Assembly: GCF_038002345.1 (NCBI RefSeq)
Contig: NZ_JBBOCJ010000001.1
Coordinates: forward strand, 7,254,001-7,318,000
DNA: 64,000 nucleotides
Direction of reading: 5' to 3'
Source of the DNA: Paenibacillus sp. FSL M7-0420
Lineage (GTDB): Bacteria; Bacillota; Bacilli; Paenibacillales; Paenibacillaceae
This document shows positions 8,834 to 16,406 of the stretch, piece after piece. The notes beneath the pieces are model-generated. The model searched no databases and was not told the DNA's origin. It was given only the letters and a program-made list of their open reading frames with translations. The position numbers and the translations under genes are program-made. Numbering within the stretch: position 1 is the first letter of the stretch; each line of letters begins with the position of its first letter.

Positions 8834-9103
8834 AGAAAAAACCGTGCTGCAAGAGCACGGTTAATCACAAAGAGAACAATAGCCGGATCAAGAGGCCATC
8901 ATGACGCTTCGCGTGTGTTCTTAACTAAATCATTCATTCCAGCCGCCCGCGGTCTACTCAGTCAGAGATGTCACCAGGACAGACTTCAACAAGACATGCC
9001 TCTGGCAAAATCAGAGCATGCGGCGGCTAACAGCCGGAACGATATGAAATTGCTTAGTTAAGAACGCTCACCAACATCAAAATTTCCCCTTTAGTTATAG
9101 GAT
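8834..9103 (-). ncRNA. Candidate structured RNA, unidentified
   Basis: The minus-strand transcript predicted here starts about seven bases after a good promoter and ends at a strong terminator (CCGTGCT/AGCACGG plus six T, 8834-8863), giving about 270 nt. It holds a perfect 12-bp long-range helix (GTTCTTAACTAA at 9065-9054 with TTAGTTAAGAAC at 8928-8917). Inside this are GGCGGC/GCCGCC pairing, a bulged hairpin at 8995-9020 (CATGC-CTCTG with CAGAG-CATG) and a weaker GTCT/AGAC stem; a small ACGC-GAA-GCGT hairpin follows. No open frame with a ribosome site fits. Size and closed-stem shape recall 6S RNA, but I cannot identify conserved 6S sequence. No T-box or other known riboswitch core is present. 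Confidence 0.6.
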
Positions 9104-9109
9104 ACCTGT

Positions 9110-9139
9110 AATTTACTACAGCTGGAATCCGTTTGTCAA
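9110..9139 (-). promoter_or_regulatory. Sigma-A promoter of the candidate structured RNA
   Basis: On the minus strand a perfect TTGACA (9134-9139) and TAAATT (9110-9115) are separated by 18 bases. It lies between the rpsR terminator and the RNA, so the RNA is an independent unit. Confidence 0.7.
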
Positions 9140-9156
9140 TTAGGGGTTATCCCATA

Positions 9157-9190
9157 CAAAAAGCAGCCGGCTTAGCCGGCTGCTTCATAA
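9157..9190 (-). terminator. Terminator of the rpsF-ssb-rpsR operon
   Basis: On the minus strand AGCAGCCGGC-TAA-GCCGGCTGCT forms a perfect 10-bp stem followed by TTTTTG. Confidence 0.9.
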
Positions 9191-9196
9191 AACGTC

Positions 9197-9469
9197 CTAT
9201 TCTGTTGTGTAAGGCAGCAGCGCGATTTGACGCGAGCGCTTTACAGCAATAGTCAGAGCGCGTTGGTATTTTGCACTTGTACCAGTTACACGACGCGGCA
9301 AGATCTTTCCGCGTTCGCTGATGAACTTCTTAAGAAGCTCAGTGTCTTTATAATCAATGTGAGTAATCTTGTTCACAGTGAAATAGCACACTTTTTTACG
9401 CTTGTTGCGTCCACCACGACGTGCCGGTCTTTTGTCGTTGTCCGCACCTTCTCTTGGTTTGAAAGCCAT
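9197..9469 (-). CDS. rpsR: Small ribosomal subunit protein bS18
   Basis: A 90-residue basic protein with the family core [24 protein letters not shown] and [20 protein letters not shown]. It binds 16S rRNA with S6 in the platform of the 30S subunit. The N-terminal arm (rich in Arg and Lys) is about ten residues longer than in Bacillus. It is the last gene of the conserved rpsF-ssb-rpsR operon and lies directly before a strong terminator. Confidence 0.97.
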   Translation of the reverse strand: MAFKPREGADNDKRPARRGGRNKRKKVCYFTVNKITHIDYKDTELLKKFISERGKILPRRVTGTSAKYQRALTIAVKRSRQIALLPYTTE

Positions 9470-9490
9470 GTTCAGTTCAGTCCTTCCTTA

Positions 9491-10006
9491 TTAAAATGGC
9501 AAATCATCGTCCGATATATCGATCGGTTTTCCATCGCCCGAAAAAGGATCTTGGGTATTGTTGTTACGCGAGAAATTATTGTTGTTTCCATTTCCGCGAG
9601 CACTGTTCCCGCCGTTACCGCCGCCACCGAAGGCTGGCTCTTCAGGCATACTTCCGCCACTTGCTGCATTTCCGCCTTCACGGCTCTGCGCGGATTCCAG
9701 GAAACGGACATTATCGGCAATAACTTCAGTAACGTATACACGTTTGCCTTCGTTATTCTCGTAATTCCGTACTTGGATGCGTCCTTCCACGGCTGCCAGT
9801 CTTCCTTTGCGCAAATAATTGGCACAGGTCTCAGCCAGCTGTCTCCAGGTTACTACCGGGATAAAGTCCGCTTCGCGTTCACCGTTCTGGCCCGTAAAGT
9901 TACGGTCTACGGCAAGCGTAAACTGTGTTACGGCAACACCAGCAGGAGTATAACGAAGTTCCGGGTCACGGGTCAACCGACCGATCAGAATGATACGGTT
10001 CAACAA
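9491..10006 (-). CDS. ssb: Single-stranded DNA-binding protein SSB
   Basis: A 171-residue protein with the N-terminal OB fold ([41 protein letters not shown]), a Gly/Asn-rich flexible linker and the acidic tip DDDLPF that docks replication and repair proteins. It coats single-stranded DNA at forks. The place between rpsF and rpsR is the standard one in Firmicutes and ties its supply to ribosomal protein synthesis. Confidence 0.98.
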   Translation of the reverse strand: MLNRIILIGRLTRDPELRYTPAGVAVTQFTLAVDRNFTGQNGEREADFIPVVTWRQLAETCANYLRKGRLAAVEGRIQVRNYENNEGKRVYVTEVIADNVRFLESAQSREGGNAASGGSMPEEPAFGGGGNGGNSARGNGNNNNFSRNNNTQDPFSGDGKPIDISDDDLPF

Positions 10007-10055
10007 TTAGGTCCCCTCCTTAATAGCGCGATTCGTTACAAAGCTTGTCAATATC

Positions 10056-10340
10056 TTAGGCAACGTCGTTCGTAATGAGATAACGAATTACTTCGTCAGA
10101 AATCTTCATGATACGCTCAAGCTCAGTAACTACTGCAGGTTCTGCATTGAAGTTAACCAAAACAAAAACGCCATCACGATGTTTCTTGATCTCATACGCA
10201 AGACGGCGTTTACCTTGCACATCGTGCTTTGTAATTTCTCCGCCGTTGGAGATGATGCCTTGGAATTTTTCGACTGCTGCTTGAACGGCTTCTTGTTCAA
10301 TGTCAGGACGAATAATGTACATGACTTCATATTTGCGCAT
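10056..10340 (-). CDS. rpsF: Small ribosomal subunit protein bS6
   Basis: A 94-residue protein with the S6 pattern MRKYEVMYIIRPDIEQEAV and the RRLAYEIKKHRDGVFVLVNF core. The start ATG at 10340 has AAGGAGGTG six bases before it; the GTG nine bases further upstream lies inside that ribosome site and was rejected. S6 pairs with S18 on the 30S platform. It is the first gene of its operon, behind a clear promoter and a candidate S6:S18 leader. Confidence 0.97.
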   Translation of the reverse strand: MRKYEVMYIIRPDIEQEAVQAAVEKFQGIISNGGEITKHDVQGKRRLAYEIKKHRDGVFVLVNFNAEPAVVTELERIMKISDEVIRYLITNDVA

Positions 10341-10344
10341 AATT

Positions 10345-10410
10345 TTCACCTCCTTATGGTCTGCGGCCCCTGATCAGGTCAGGAGCAAGGAACGAGCACA
10401 AACATAGACT
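10345..10410 (-). promoter_or_regulatory. Possible S6:S18-binding leader of rpsF
   Basis: The untranslated leader holds CTCCTGACCTGATCAGG followed by a CCG-containing segment and the AGGAG of the ribosome site, so CTCCT can pair with AGGAG. Leaders of rpsF in many bacteria form such a structure, with a bulged CCG that mimics the S18/S6 site on 16S rRNA and gives feedback control. The assignment rests on position and these short elements only. Confidence 0.45.
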
Positions 10411-10421
10411 CGCACCAAATC

Positions 10422-10450
10422 AATATACCAAACCCAGCAGAGGATTGCAA
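10422..10450 (-). promoter_or_regulatory. Sigma-A promoter of rpsF-ssb-rpsR
   Basis: On the minus strand TTGCAA (10445-10450) and TATATT (10422-10427) are separated by exactly 17 bases. The same TTGCAA/TATATT pair with the same spacing is used by the rRNA promoter P1 in this window. Confidence 0.75.
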
Positions 10451-10587
10451 GTTTTATTAATACGTACCAGATGCTGGACCATAGTAAAAAGGTGTTGGCG
10501 GATTCCATAATAACCTCTGAGTAATCCCTCATCGTCAAGGCCACAATATAACCGCTTCATCATTCGATAACAGGAGGTTATTCACCA

Positions 10588-10785
10588 ATGGGCGAACAGA
10601 CGGAGTATGAAAAAGGCGACAAAGCCCCCAACCCGGGCGTTTACACCGAGGTAGGCGAAGCGCGGAGCTTCCACACGGAGATTCAGAATCCGAAGCGGAT
10701 TACAATGGAGAAAGGCGACACCTTCCCGGAGACCAGCAACCAGAACCGCAAGTGGAAAAAAGTCGAGAAGGCCCGTGTCCATTAA
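10588..10785 (+). CDS. YjzC-like small protein
   Basis: A 65-residue hydrophilic protein whose pattern (GDKAPNPGVYTEVGEA, then GDTFPETSNQNRKW) matches the YjzC family of endospore-forming bacteria. AGGAGG stands ten bases before the ATG. It is one of the few plus-strand genes on this side of the origin, so it is transcribed against replication. Function is unknown. Confidence 0.8.
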   Translation: MGEQTEYEKGDKAPNPGVYTEVGEARSFHTEIQNPKRITMEKGDTFPETSNQNRKWKKVEKARVH

Positions 10786-10861
10786 TTTCAGCAGCCAGGT
10801 ATAAAACCTTGAACGCTGCGCATACTAGACCCAGGCAGTACAAAAGAGAGGTGTGGTTCCG

Positions 10862-10954
10862 TTGAACGTCGCAGACGAACACGATCACAGGGATTCTGAA
10901 TTCAGCAGCTATCGTACCCGGGGAGAGTTAAGCTGGCTCTGTAAAAAGGAGTAA
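10862..10954 (+). CDS. Possible 30-residue small protein
   Basis: A TTG at 10862 with GAGAGGTG eight bases before it opens a frame of 30 codons rich in charged residues (begins NVADEHDHRD) and ends at TAA 10954. It lies 76 bp behind the YjzC-like gene and before a plus-strand terminator. Only the ribosome site and position support it; it could be chance. Confidence 0.3.
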   Translation: MNVADEHDHRDSEFSSYRTRGELSWLCKKE

Positions 10955-11030
10955 CAGCTTTAGTATTACCCAATCACAGTAGTAGCTATAGACAGAGATT
11001 TCCGAACGTCATTGATGTACTGCCTCTGGA

Positions 11031-11060
11031 AGAGAGACCTGCGAAGGTCTCTCTTTTTGC
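11031..11060 (+). terminator. Terminator downstream of the YjzC-like gene
   Basis: AGAGAGACCT-GCGA-AGGTCTCTCT forms a near-perfect hairpin followed by TTTTTG. The rest of 10955-11257 shows no further gene. Confidence 0.85.
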
Positions 11061-11257
11061 ATGCTATCTATCCGGACTTCACGATGAAGTATGCAGCAAG
11101 TGGAAACGGCTTTGCCGTCCTTTTACAGGACGGTACCGTTTCAGCGAGAAATAGAAGGATAATTAATCGTGTGCAACATATAAAATTCTTATATTTGCAC
11201 AAAAAAGCCCCCGTATCAGAACGGAGGTCTCATAAATTAAGAATATAATTGCTGAAG

Positions 11258-11348
11258 TGGCGGAGAGGGTGGGATTCGAACCCACGCACGCTGTGACACG
11301 CCTAACTGATTTCGAGTCAGCCCCCTTGGGCCTCTTGGGTACCTCTCC
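11258..11348 (-). tRNA. tRNA-Ser (anticodon CGA)
   Basis: The minus strand folds as a class II tRNA of 91 nt. The acceptor GGAGAGG pairs with CCTCTCC, followed by discriminator G and an encoded CCA. The anticodon loop CTCGAAA gives CGA, reading UCG. There is a long variable arm, and the T loop is GGTTCGAATCC. It stands alone between the DUF951 gene and the YjzC-like gene. Confidence 0.95.
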
Positions 11349-11424
11349 GCAGCAAGAACTATCATATCATGCCAATCGCACAATTGCAAGCGTTATTCAT
11401 TTGCGTTTCGCTGCCTGCACCAGC

Positions 11425-11637
11425 TTAATTATTCTCCGCTCCGCTATCCGCTGAATGCAGGACCTTCTTCAGATTCTTCTCGAATTTGGCGCGGGGAATG
11501 AGGACACTGTGCTGACAGCCGGTGCACTTAATCCGGATATCCATCCCCATACGGATAATCTCCATCTCGTTCGTTCCGCAGGGATGCTGCTTCTTCATCT
11601 GTACTATATCACCCAGCCCGAATACCTTGCGTTCCAT
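11425..11637 (-). CDS. yyzM: DUF951 family protein (YyzM-like)
   Basis: A 70-residue protein with the DUF951 pattern: an N-terminal FGLGDIVQMKKQHPCG and a second Cys pair region IKCTGCQHSVLIPRAKFEK. The cysteines suggest a metal or structural role. It overlaps the end of the MscS gene by one base and is the last gene of a DUF3343-mscS-DUF951 group. Function unknown; it is found at the same place in Bacillus. Confidence 0.85.
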   Translation of the reverse strand: MERKVFGLGDIVQMKKQHPCGTNEMEIIRMGMDIRIKCTGCQHSVLIPRAKFEKNLKKVLHSADSGAENN

Positions 11638-12674
11638 TACTCTTCCCCCTCCTCTGCCTCTTGCGCAGCTGCCACCTGCCTTCTTGGGCTGGCCTCCTGC
11701 TCCTCACGGGCTCTGCGGGCTTCCTCTGTACGCTCCTGCTCACGAGCCGCCTTAGCCTCTCTTGCCTCCCTCTCCGCCTGCTCACGCGCCTCCTGCTCGG
11801 CCTTAGCAGCCTCCAGGGCGCTCTGCTTCTCCAGAGCATGCTTGATATCATTCTGAATCTGCCGCTCGGCAGCGTCTCTGGCATTAGGCAGGCAATTCGC
11901 CGCTATGCGGATGACATACTCCGAGGTGCTCATCGACTGGATTCCCAGAATATTAGGGTAGGCAATGACACTGGAACTGCGTTCCTCGATGCCCTGAAGC
12001 GCCTCGCCGATCAGGGCCAGGGTGGCTTCGAGCCCGCGTTCGATTTTAACCGGAACATCTACTACAGCCAGTGCATTCGCCAGCGAATAATTCGTCACAT
12101 TCACAATCGTGCCGTTAGGAATGATGTGTACCTCGCCCGTAGCACTTAACAGTCTGGTCGTCCTCAGGCCAATCATCTCTACCGTTCCCTTATAGGTTCC
12201 GCTCTGGATCACATCACCGACTGCAAACTGGTCCTCAAAAATAATAAAGAAGCCCGTAATCACATCTTTGACCAAACTTTGTGCGCCGAACCCTATAGCC
12301 AGCCCGACTACCCCTGCTCCGGCGAGCAGCGGCTTCAGATCGAAGTTGAACTCCGACAGAACCAGCAGAATCATGGTGAAGTTACAGAAGAAGGTAACCA
12401 CATTCTTCATCAGTCCGCCGACAGTGGAGAAACGCCGGTTGTTCGCTAGCATCCTCCCCCTCGTCTCCCGCTCAAGAGACCGGTCAATCACATTGGAGAC
12501 CACTTTGATAATCACCCGGGTCAGAATGAAAATCAAGAGAATTCTGATTCCCGAAAACAGGACCGTGGCCCACATATCCGTATTGGTGAACCAGTCCCAT
12601 AATTTATCTTTGAAGCGGACGGCATCATTAACAACACCTTCAACACCGTCGGCCGCAAGTAAGCTGTTAATCAT
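11637..12674 (-). CDS. Small-conductance mechanosensitive channel (MscS family)
   Basis: A 345-residue protein with membrane helices in the first 110 residues, the pore-lining glycine-rich helix (LAGAGVVGLAIGFGAQSLVKDVITGF) and the beta domain (QFAVGDVIQSGTYKGTVEMIGLRTTRL). It opens on membrane tension to release osmolytes. About the last 70 residues form a highly charged Glu/Ala/Arg coiled coil that is longer than in YkuT-type channels. The ATG at 12674 overlaps the stop of the DUF3343 gene, with AAGGAGGGG before it. Confidence 0.92.
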   Translation of the reverse strand: MINSLLAADGVEGVVNDAVRFKDKLWDWFTNTDMWATVLFSGIRILLIFILTRVIIKVVSNVIDRSLERETRGRMLANNRRFSTVGGLMKNVVTFFCNFTMILLVLSEFNFDLKPLLAGAGVVGLAIGFGAQSLVKDVITGFFIIFEDQFAVGDVIQSGTYKGTVEMIGLRTTRLLSATGEVHIIPNGTIVNVTNYSLANALAVVDVPVKIERGLEATLALIGEALQGIEERSSSVIAYPNILGIQSMSTSEYVIRIAANCLPNARDAAERQIQNDIKHALEKQSALEAAKAEQEAREQAEREAREAKAAREQERTEEARRAREEQEASPRRQVAAAQEAEEGEE

Positions 12675-12942
12675 CGAACCCCTCCTTCTCCGTTATTTCC
12701 ACATACCCTGCACCCTCAACGGCCTTGGCGAAGATCCCCCGGATCTCTACGTTCTGCTCTTCGACCAGGACCCTTACCTCATCCAGCGCACTCCGGGAGA
12801 ATTGGATCGACATCGCACAGCCGGCGGTGATCTCCTTGGGCGTAGGGAAGATATCGATTTCAATCTCCGCATATTCAAGCAGCATCTCGGCGCGCAGCGC
12901 CTGCTGGGTCGAATCAAACGCTAGCAGCAGTTCCTCCTCCAC
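12667..12942 (-). CDS. DUF3343 putative Se/S carrier-like protein
   Basis: A 91-residue protein with the DUF3343 pattern LLLAFDSTQQALRAEMLLEY and PTPKEITAGCAMSIQFS. The single Cys in the second motif is the proposed carrier residue. I chose GTG 12942 (GGAGG eight bases before it); the open frame extends 22 codons further without a ribosome site. The family is often linked with selenium or sulfur mobilisation and class V aminotransferases, one of which is encoded 1.4 kb away. No experimental role is established. Confidence 0.75.
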   Translation of the reverse strand: MEEELLLAFDSTQQALRAEMLLEYAEIEIDIFPTPKEITAGCAMSIQFSRSALDEVRVLVEEQNVEIRGIFAKAVEGAGYVEITEKEGFDD

Positions 12943-13139
12943 ACTCCACGCCTCCTCTGGGCTATTGGTCCTATCTATTGCCGCCATAGTATAAAAAACC
13001 ACTTCCATCCATATACTAGGATCATCAGAACACGCTCCCGCGGACGTAAGCCTTGCATAATCAGCAGCCTGGCAGCCTGACTGCTTTTTTAGCTGATTTT
13101 CCCATGATTTGCAGTCGCCGCCTCAGAAAGGACGATTAT

Positions 13140-13748
13140 ATGAATTTCTCTTCCAAAGCTCCACCGCTGCAAGAACCATCCTGTTTAAAAATATCACATG
13201 CCGACCCCAATATCTATTCTGCCATTACCCACCGTCTGCTGTTCCACTTTTCGCGCACCCGTCCGGATACGCCCATTGTCATTATCTGCGTGGGCACGGA
13301 CCGCTCGACCGGCGATTCTCTTGGCCCTCTGGTCGGCACGACACTGGCCCGCTTTCACAGCCCGCTGTTCCATCTCTACGGAACGCTGGAGGAGCCGGTA
13401 CATGCTATTAACCTGGAAGAGACAGTGGGCCTTGTGTACCAAAAGCATGCCAACCCGTTCATCATCGCCATTGACGCCTGCCTCGGCCAGTCCACCAGCG
13501 TCGGCTGTATTCAGGTGGTTGAAGGTCCGCTGCGTCCCGGCGCAGGGGTCAACAAGCAGCTCCCCCCTGTTGGCGATATCCATTTGACCGGCATCGTTAA
13601 TGTGGGAGGATTCATGGAATATTTCGTATTGCAGAACACCAGATTAAGCCTGGTGATGCGCTTGTCGGATATTATTTCATCCAGCCTCTACTCTGCCTTG
13701 AAGCAATGGAACCTGCATGCTAGATCTGCTGCAACGCGAGAGCAATAA
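13140..13748 (+). CDS. yyaC: YyaC family sporulation protein
   Basis: A 202-residue protein related to the GPR germination protease fold. Visible motifs are IICVGTDRSTGDSLGPLVG, FIIAIDACLG and VGDIHLTGIVNVGGFMEY, which match the active-site regions of this family. ATG 13140 follows AGAAAGGACG; upstream in-frame codons have no ribosome site. It is transcribed towards the DUF4446 gene, and the two 3' ends overlap by 29 bp. Expected expression is in the forespore, but I could not place a sporulation promoter with confidence. Confidence 0.9.
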   Translation: MNFSSKAPPLQEPSCLKISHADPNIYSAITHRLLFHFSRTRPDTPIVIICVGTDRSTGDSLGPLVGTTLARFHSPLFHLYGTLEEPVHAINLEETVGLVYQKHANPFIIAIDACLGQSTSVGCIQVVEGPLRPGAGVNKQLPPVGDIHLTGIVNVGGFMEYFVLQNTRLSLVMRLSDIISSSLYSALKQWNLHARSAATREQ

Positions 13749-14220
13749 CTTCCTTCTCCTCCGGTGACAGAGCATACGGAGACTCTCCCTGTTCAACCGG
13801 CTTAGCATAGATATATGAGTTCTCGCGGTTGTGCAGACTGCTCAGCACAATCCCGCTGTGGTTGTCATCCAGAATGGCAAGCGAGAAACTCAGGTCATTA
13901 CCGCGTTCTCCAAAAGCATTATAGCGCTTCATGGCCACCTTGGACTTCATGCCGCGCATTTTGGTATGTGCCGCTTCAAGCAGCGTCTTCTGCTCCAGCT
14001 GGACCTCCTCCAGCATATCCCCCTGATTCTTCAGGTTGACCAGCAGATTCTCCAGATCCTCTATGCCATTCCCGCCCATCATGGCTTCGTACCGGCTCCG
14101 CATTCTGCGAAGCTTGGCGCCCTGGACGATCAACATAATGACCATCAGTATGATGACCCCGGCAAAGCCCATGATGAACGCCGATAAATACTCGCTTATG
14201 ATTTCATTTAACTCCGACAT
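13720..14220 (-). CDS. DUF4446 family membrane-anchored protein
   Basis: A 166-residue protein with one N-terminal membrane helix (about residues 15-33), a coiled-coil middle (GIEDLENLLVNLKNQGDMLEEVQ) and a C-terminal conserved domain (MKRYNAFGERGNDLSFSLAILDDN). This is the DUF4446 pattern found next to parB in Bacilli (YyaB-like position). Its last 29 bp overlap the 3' end of yyaC on the other strand. Function unknown. Confidence 0.85.
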   Translation of the reverse strand: MSELNEIISEYLSAFIMGFAGVIILMVIMLIVQGAKLRRMRSRYEAMMGGNGIEDLENLLVNLKNQGDMLEEVQLEQKTLLEAAHTKMRGMKSKVAMKRYNAFGERGNDLSFSLAILDDNHSGIVLSSLHNRENSYIYAKPVEQGESPYALSPEEKEVIALALQQI

Positions 14221-14306
14221 GTTGAATCATCCTTTATACAAAAATAAGAATTCCCACGCTGTAACGACACCGACCTGTATAATCCACCCGAATCCTTATC
14301 CACTTA

Positions 14307-15470
14307 CTAGCTTGAACGCGATACGCCGTACATTTCCTTCATGGCTAACAGCAGCCGCTGAACATCCGCTTCCGTGGAGCTCACTCCTACACTTGCCCTT
14401 ACCGCTCCGCTATCCAGAGTGTCCGCTGCTTGATGGGCCAGCGGTGTACAGTGCATGCCTGCCCGTACGGCAATCTGGTATTCGCGGTCCAGCCGGTGGG
14501 CAATATGCGCCGACTCCTGTCCCTCTACGACAAAAGCCACAATTCCGCTGCGCGGAGCGCCCGGCGCCGGGCCCAGAATCCGCATGCCCGGAATAGCAGC
14601 CAAGCCCTCCATCAGCAGCTGTGTCAGCTTCCATTCCTGCATATGAATCTGTTCCACTCCCAGCGCCTTAACCGCCTTCACTCCAGCCAGCAGACCGGCT
14701 ATTCCGACGGCATTCTGTGTTCCTGCCTCATAACGGTCCGGGCGAACACTTGGCTGCTCGCTGTTCTCCGACTGACTGCCAGTCCCTCCATGCATCAGCG
14801 GTTCCAGATCCAGCACAGGAGAGATATACAGCCCCCCGGTTCCTTGCGGACCGAGCAGCCCTTTATGTCCCGGAAATGCCAGCAGATCAATATTCATAGC
14901 CGCCACATCAATATTAAGCGCCCCTGCACTTTGAGCGGCATCTACCAGGAACACAGCCCCATGCGATTTCACGATGTCACCGATATCCCCAACCGGCAGA
15001 ATACTTCCCAGCAGATTGGAACTATGATTGCAGATCACCATCCGGGTGTTAGGACGCAGAAACCGCTGAAGCTCGTGAAGATTAATTTGGCCCTCGCGGT
15101 CCGCCTGTATATAATCCACTTCAATCCCGATGCTCCGGCGCAAATACTCCAAGGGTCTGCGCACAGAGTTATGCTCCGTCATCGTTGACACGACATGATC
15201 CCCTGGTTGAAGTGTACCCTTAATAGCCATATTTAGCCCCATAGTTGTGTTATGAGTGAACGCGATATCCTGAGCATTCGCTATACCAAACAACTCTGCC
15301 AGCAGCATTCGTGCACGAACTAATACCCGCCCCGTCCCGATAGCCAGTGAGTGGTTGCCCCGCCCGGCATTGGCTCCTGACTGCTCCAAGGCCTCCACCA
15401 TAGCTGCAGCCACCTCCGGCGGCTTGGGCCACGAAGTAGCTGCGTGATCGAGATATACCAGCCTCTCCAT
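14307..15470 (-). CDS. Cysteine desulfurase-like class V aminotransferase
   Basis: A 387-residue PLP enzyme. The N-terminus YLDHAATSWPKP, the PLP-binding STMTEHNSVRRP, the Schiff-base lysine in LLAFPGHKGLLGPQG (Lys203) and a Cys in GMHCTPLAH (Cys341) are all present, so it can transfer sulfur from cysteine as NifS/SufS proteins do. It is a CsdA/SufS-group relative, but there is no SufU, IscU or thiI gene nearby. The DUF3343 gene on the same strand is a possible partner. ATG 15470 follows a GGAGGG site. Confidence 0.88.
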   Translation of the reverse strand: MERLVYLDHAATSWPKPPEVAAAMVEALEQSGANAGRGNHSLAIGTGRVLVRARMLLAELFGIANAQDIAFTHNTTMGLNMAIKGTLQPGDHVVSTMTEHNSVRRPLEYLRRSIGIEVDYIQADREGQINLHELQRFLRPNTRMVICNHSSNLLGSILPVGDIGDIVKSHGAVFLVDAAQSAGALNIDVAAMNIDLLAFPGHKGLLGPQGTGGLYISPVLDLEPLMHGGTGSQSENSEQPSVRPDRYEAGTQNAVGIAGLLAGVKAVKALGVEQIHMQEWKLTQLLMEGLAAIPGMRILGPAPGAPRSGIVAFVVEGQESAHIAHRLDREYQIAVRAGMHCTPLAHQAADTLDSGAVRASVGVSSTEADVQRLLLAMKEMYGVSRSS

Positions 15471-15563
15471 CTTCCGCCCTCCCTCTTTTCGATTTAAAAA
15501 ACATACCCCTCCATATCCGTATTAAGGATATCTCAGGATATGTCTTCGGTACAAATATCCAAA

Positions 15564-16406
15564 TCAGTTCCCCAGCAGCTCCAGCAATCTTTCCAGGTCT
15601 TGGGCACTGTAATAGTTTAATTCGATTTTTCCTTTTTCCTTGCCTTGTTTAATTTTGACTGTTGTCTTGAATCGCTCCCGTAATACTTCCTCTACATTAT
15701 CAATATAAGGATCACGTTTCACAACCTTGGCCTTAATTCCGTTAGCCGGTTTGCGGTCGAGATTCTTCACTACCTCTTCCAGTTCTCTAACACTCCACTG
15801 AAGCTCCACACACTGAGCAGCCAATTGCTTGATGACCTCCGGATCTTTCAGAGCCACAATTGCCCGGGCATGCCCCATCGAAATTGTTCCACGTGAAACA
15901 TAATCCTTCACTTCTTCCGGTAAGCTAAGCAGCCGCAAAAAGTTGGCAATATGCGATCTGGACTTTCCGACTTTAAGAGAAAGCTCTTCCTGAGTTAGTG
16001 AGAATTGATCCATCAGTCCTTGATAAGCAACCGCTATTTCCATCGCGTTAAGATTCTCACGCTGCAGGTTCTCGATCAGGGCAATCTCCATTACCTGCTG
16101 ATCACTGAGGCTGCGGACCACTGCCGGAATCGTAGCTTTGCCGCAATATTGCGAGGCCCTGAATCTGCGTTCCCCGGCAATAATCTCATACCCTTTCAAC
16201 ACACTGCGAACAATGATCGGCTGGATCACACCATGCTGTCTTATGGATTCTGCAAGCTCCTGAATGGCCTCTTCATTGAAATCCTTGCGCGGCTGATAAG
16301 GATTGGCTCTAAGCTGCGTCAACGGGATCTCTACTACCTTATCGTCTTCATTGATCGACAGAGAAGGTATTAATGCATCCAAGCCTTTTCCCAAACGCTT
16401 ACTCAT
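15564..16406 (-). CDS. parB: Chromosome partitioning protein ParB (Spo0J)
   Basis: A 280-residue ParB with the N-terminal CTP-binding domain (NPYQPRKDFNEEAIQELAES; GERRFRAS), the helix-turn-helix that reads parS (TQEELSLKVGKSRSHIANFL) and a C-terminal dimerisation helix. It loads at parS as a CTP-dependent clamp, spreads along DNA and recruits condensin. It overlaps parA by 8 bp. A consensus parS lies inside its own coding sequence at 15885-15900. Confidence 0.97.
   Translation of the reverse strand: MSKRLGKGLDALIPSLSINEDDKVVEIPLTQLRANPYQPRKDFNEEAIQELAESIRQHGVIQPIIVRSVLKGYEIIAGERRFRASQYCGKATIPAVVRSLSDQQVMEIALIENLQRENLNAMEIAVAYQGLMDQFSLTQEELSLKVGKSRSHIANFLRLLSLPEEVKDYVSRGTISMGHARAIVALKDPEVIKQLAAQCVELQWSVRELEEVVKNLDRKPANGIKAKVVKRDPYIDNVEEVLRERFKTTVKIKQGKEKGKIELNYYSAQDLERLLELLGN
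15885..15900. promoter_or_regulatory. parS site within parB
   Basis: TGTTCCACGTGAAACA matches the Bacillus parS consensus TGTTNCACGTGAAACA at every defined base. Confidence 0.95.

Noticed and set aside
8834..9103. T-box riboswitch upstream of the MutS2-like gene
   Set aside because: The AGGGTGGNACCGCG T-box core is absent.
11012..11248. 78-codon frame before the tRNA-Ser gene
   Set aside because: It spans a terminator hairpin, has no ribosome site and no family resemblance.
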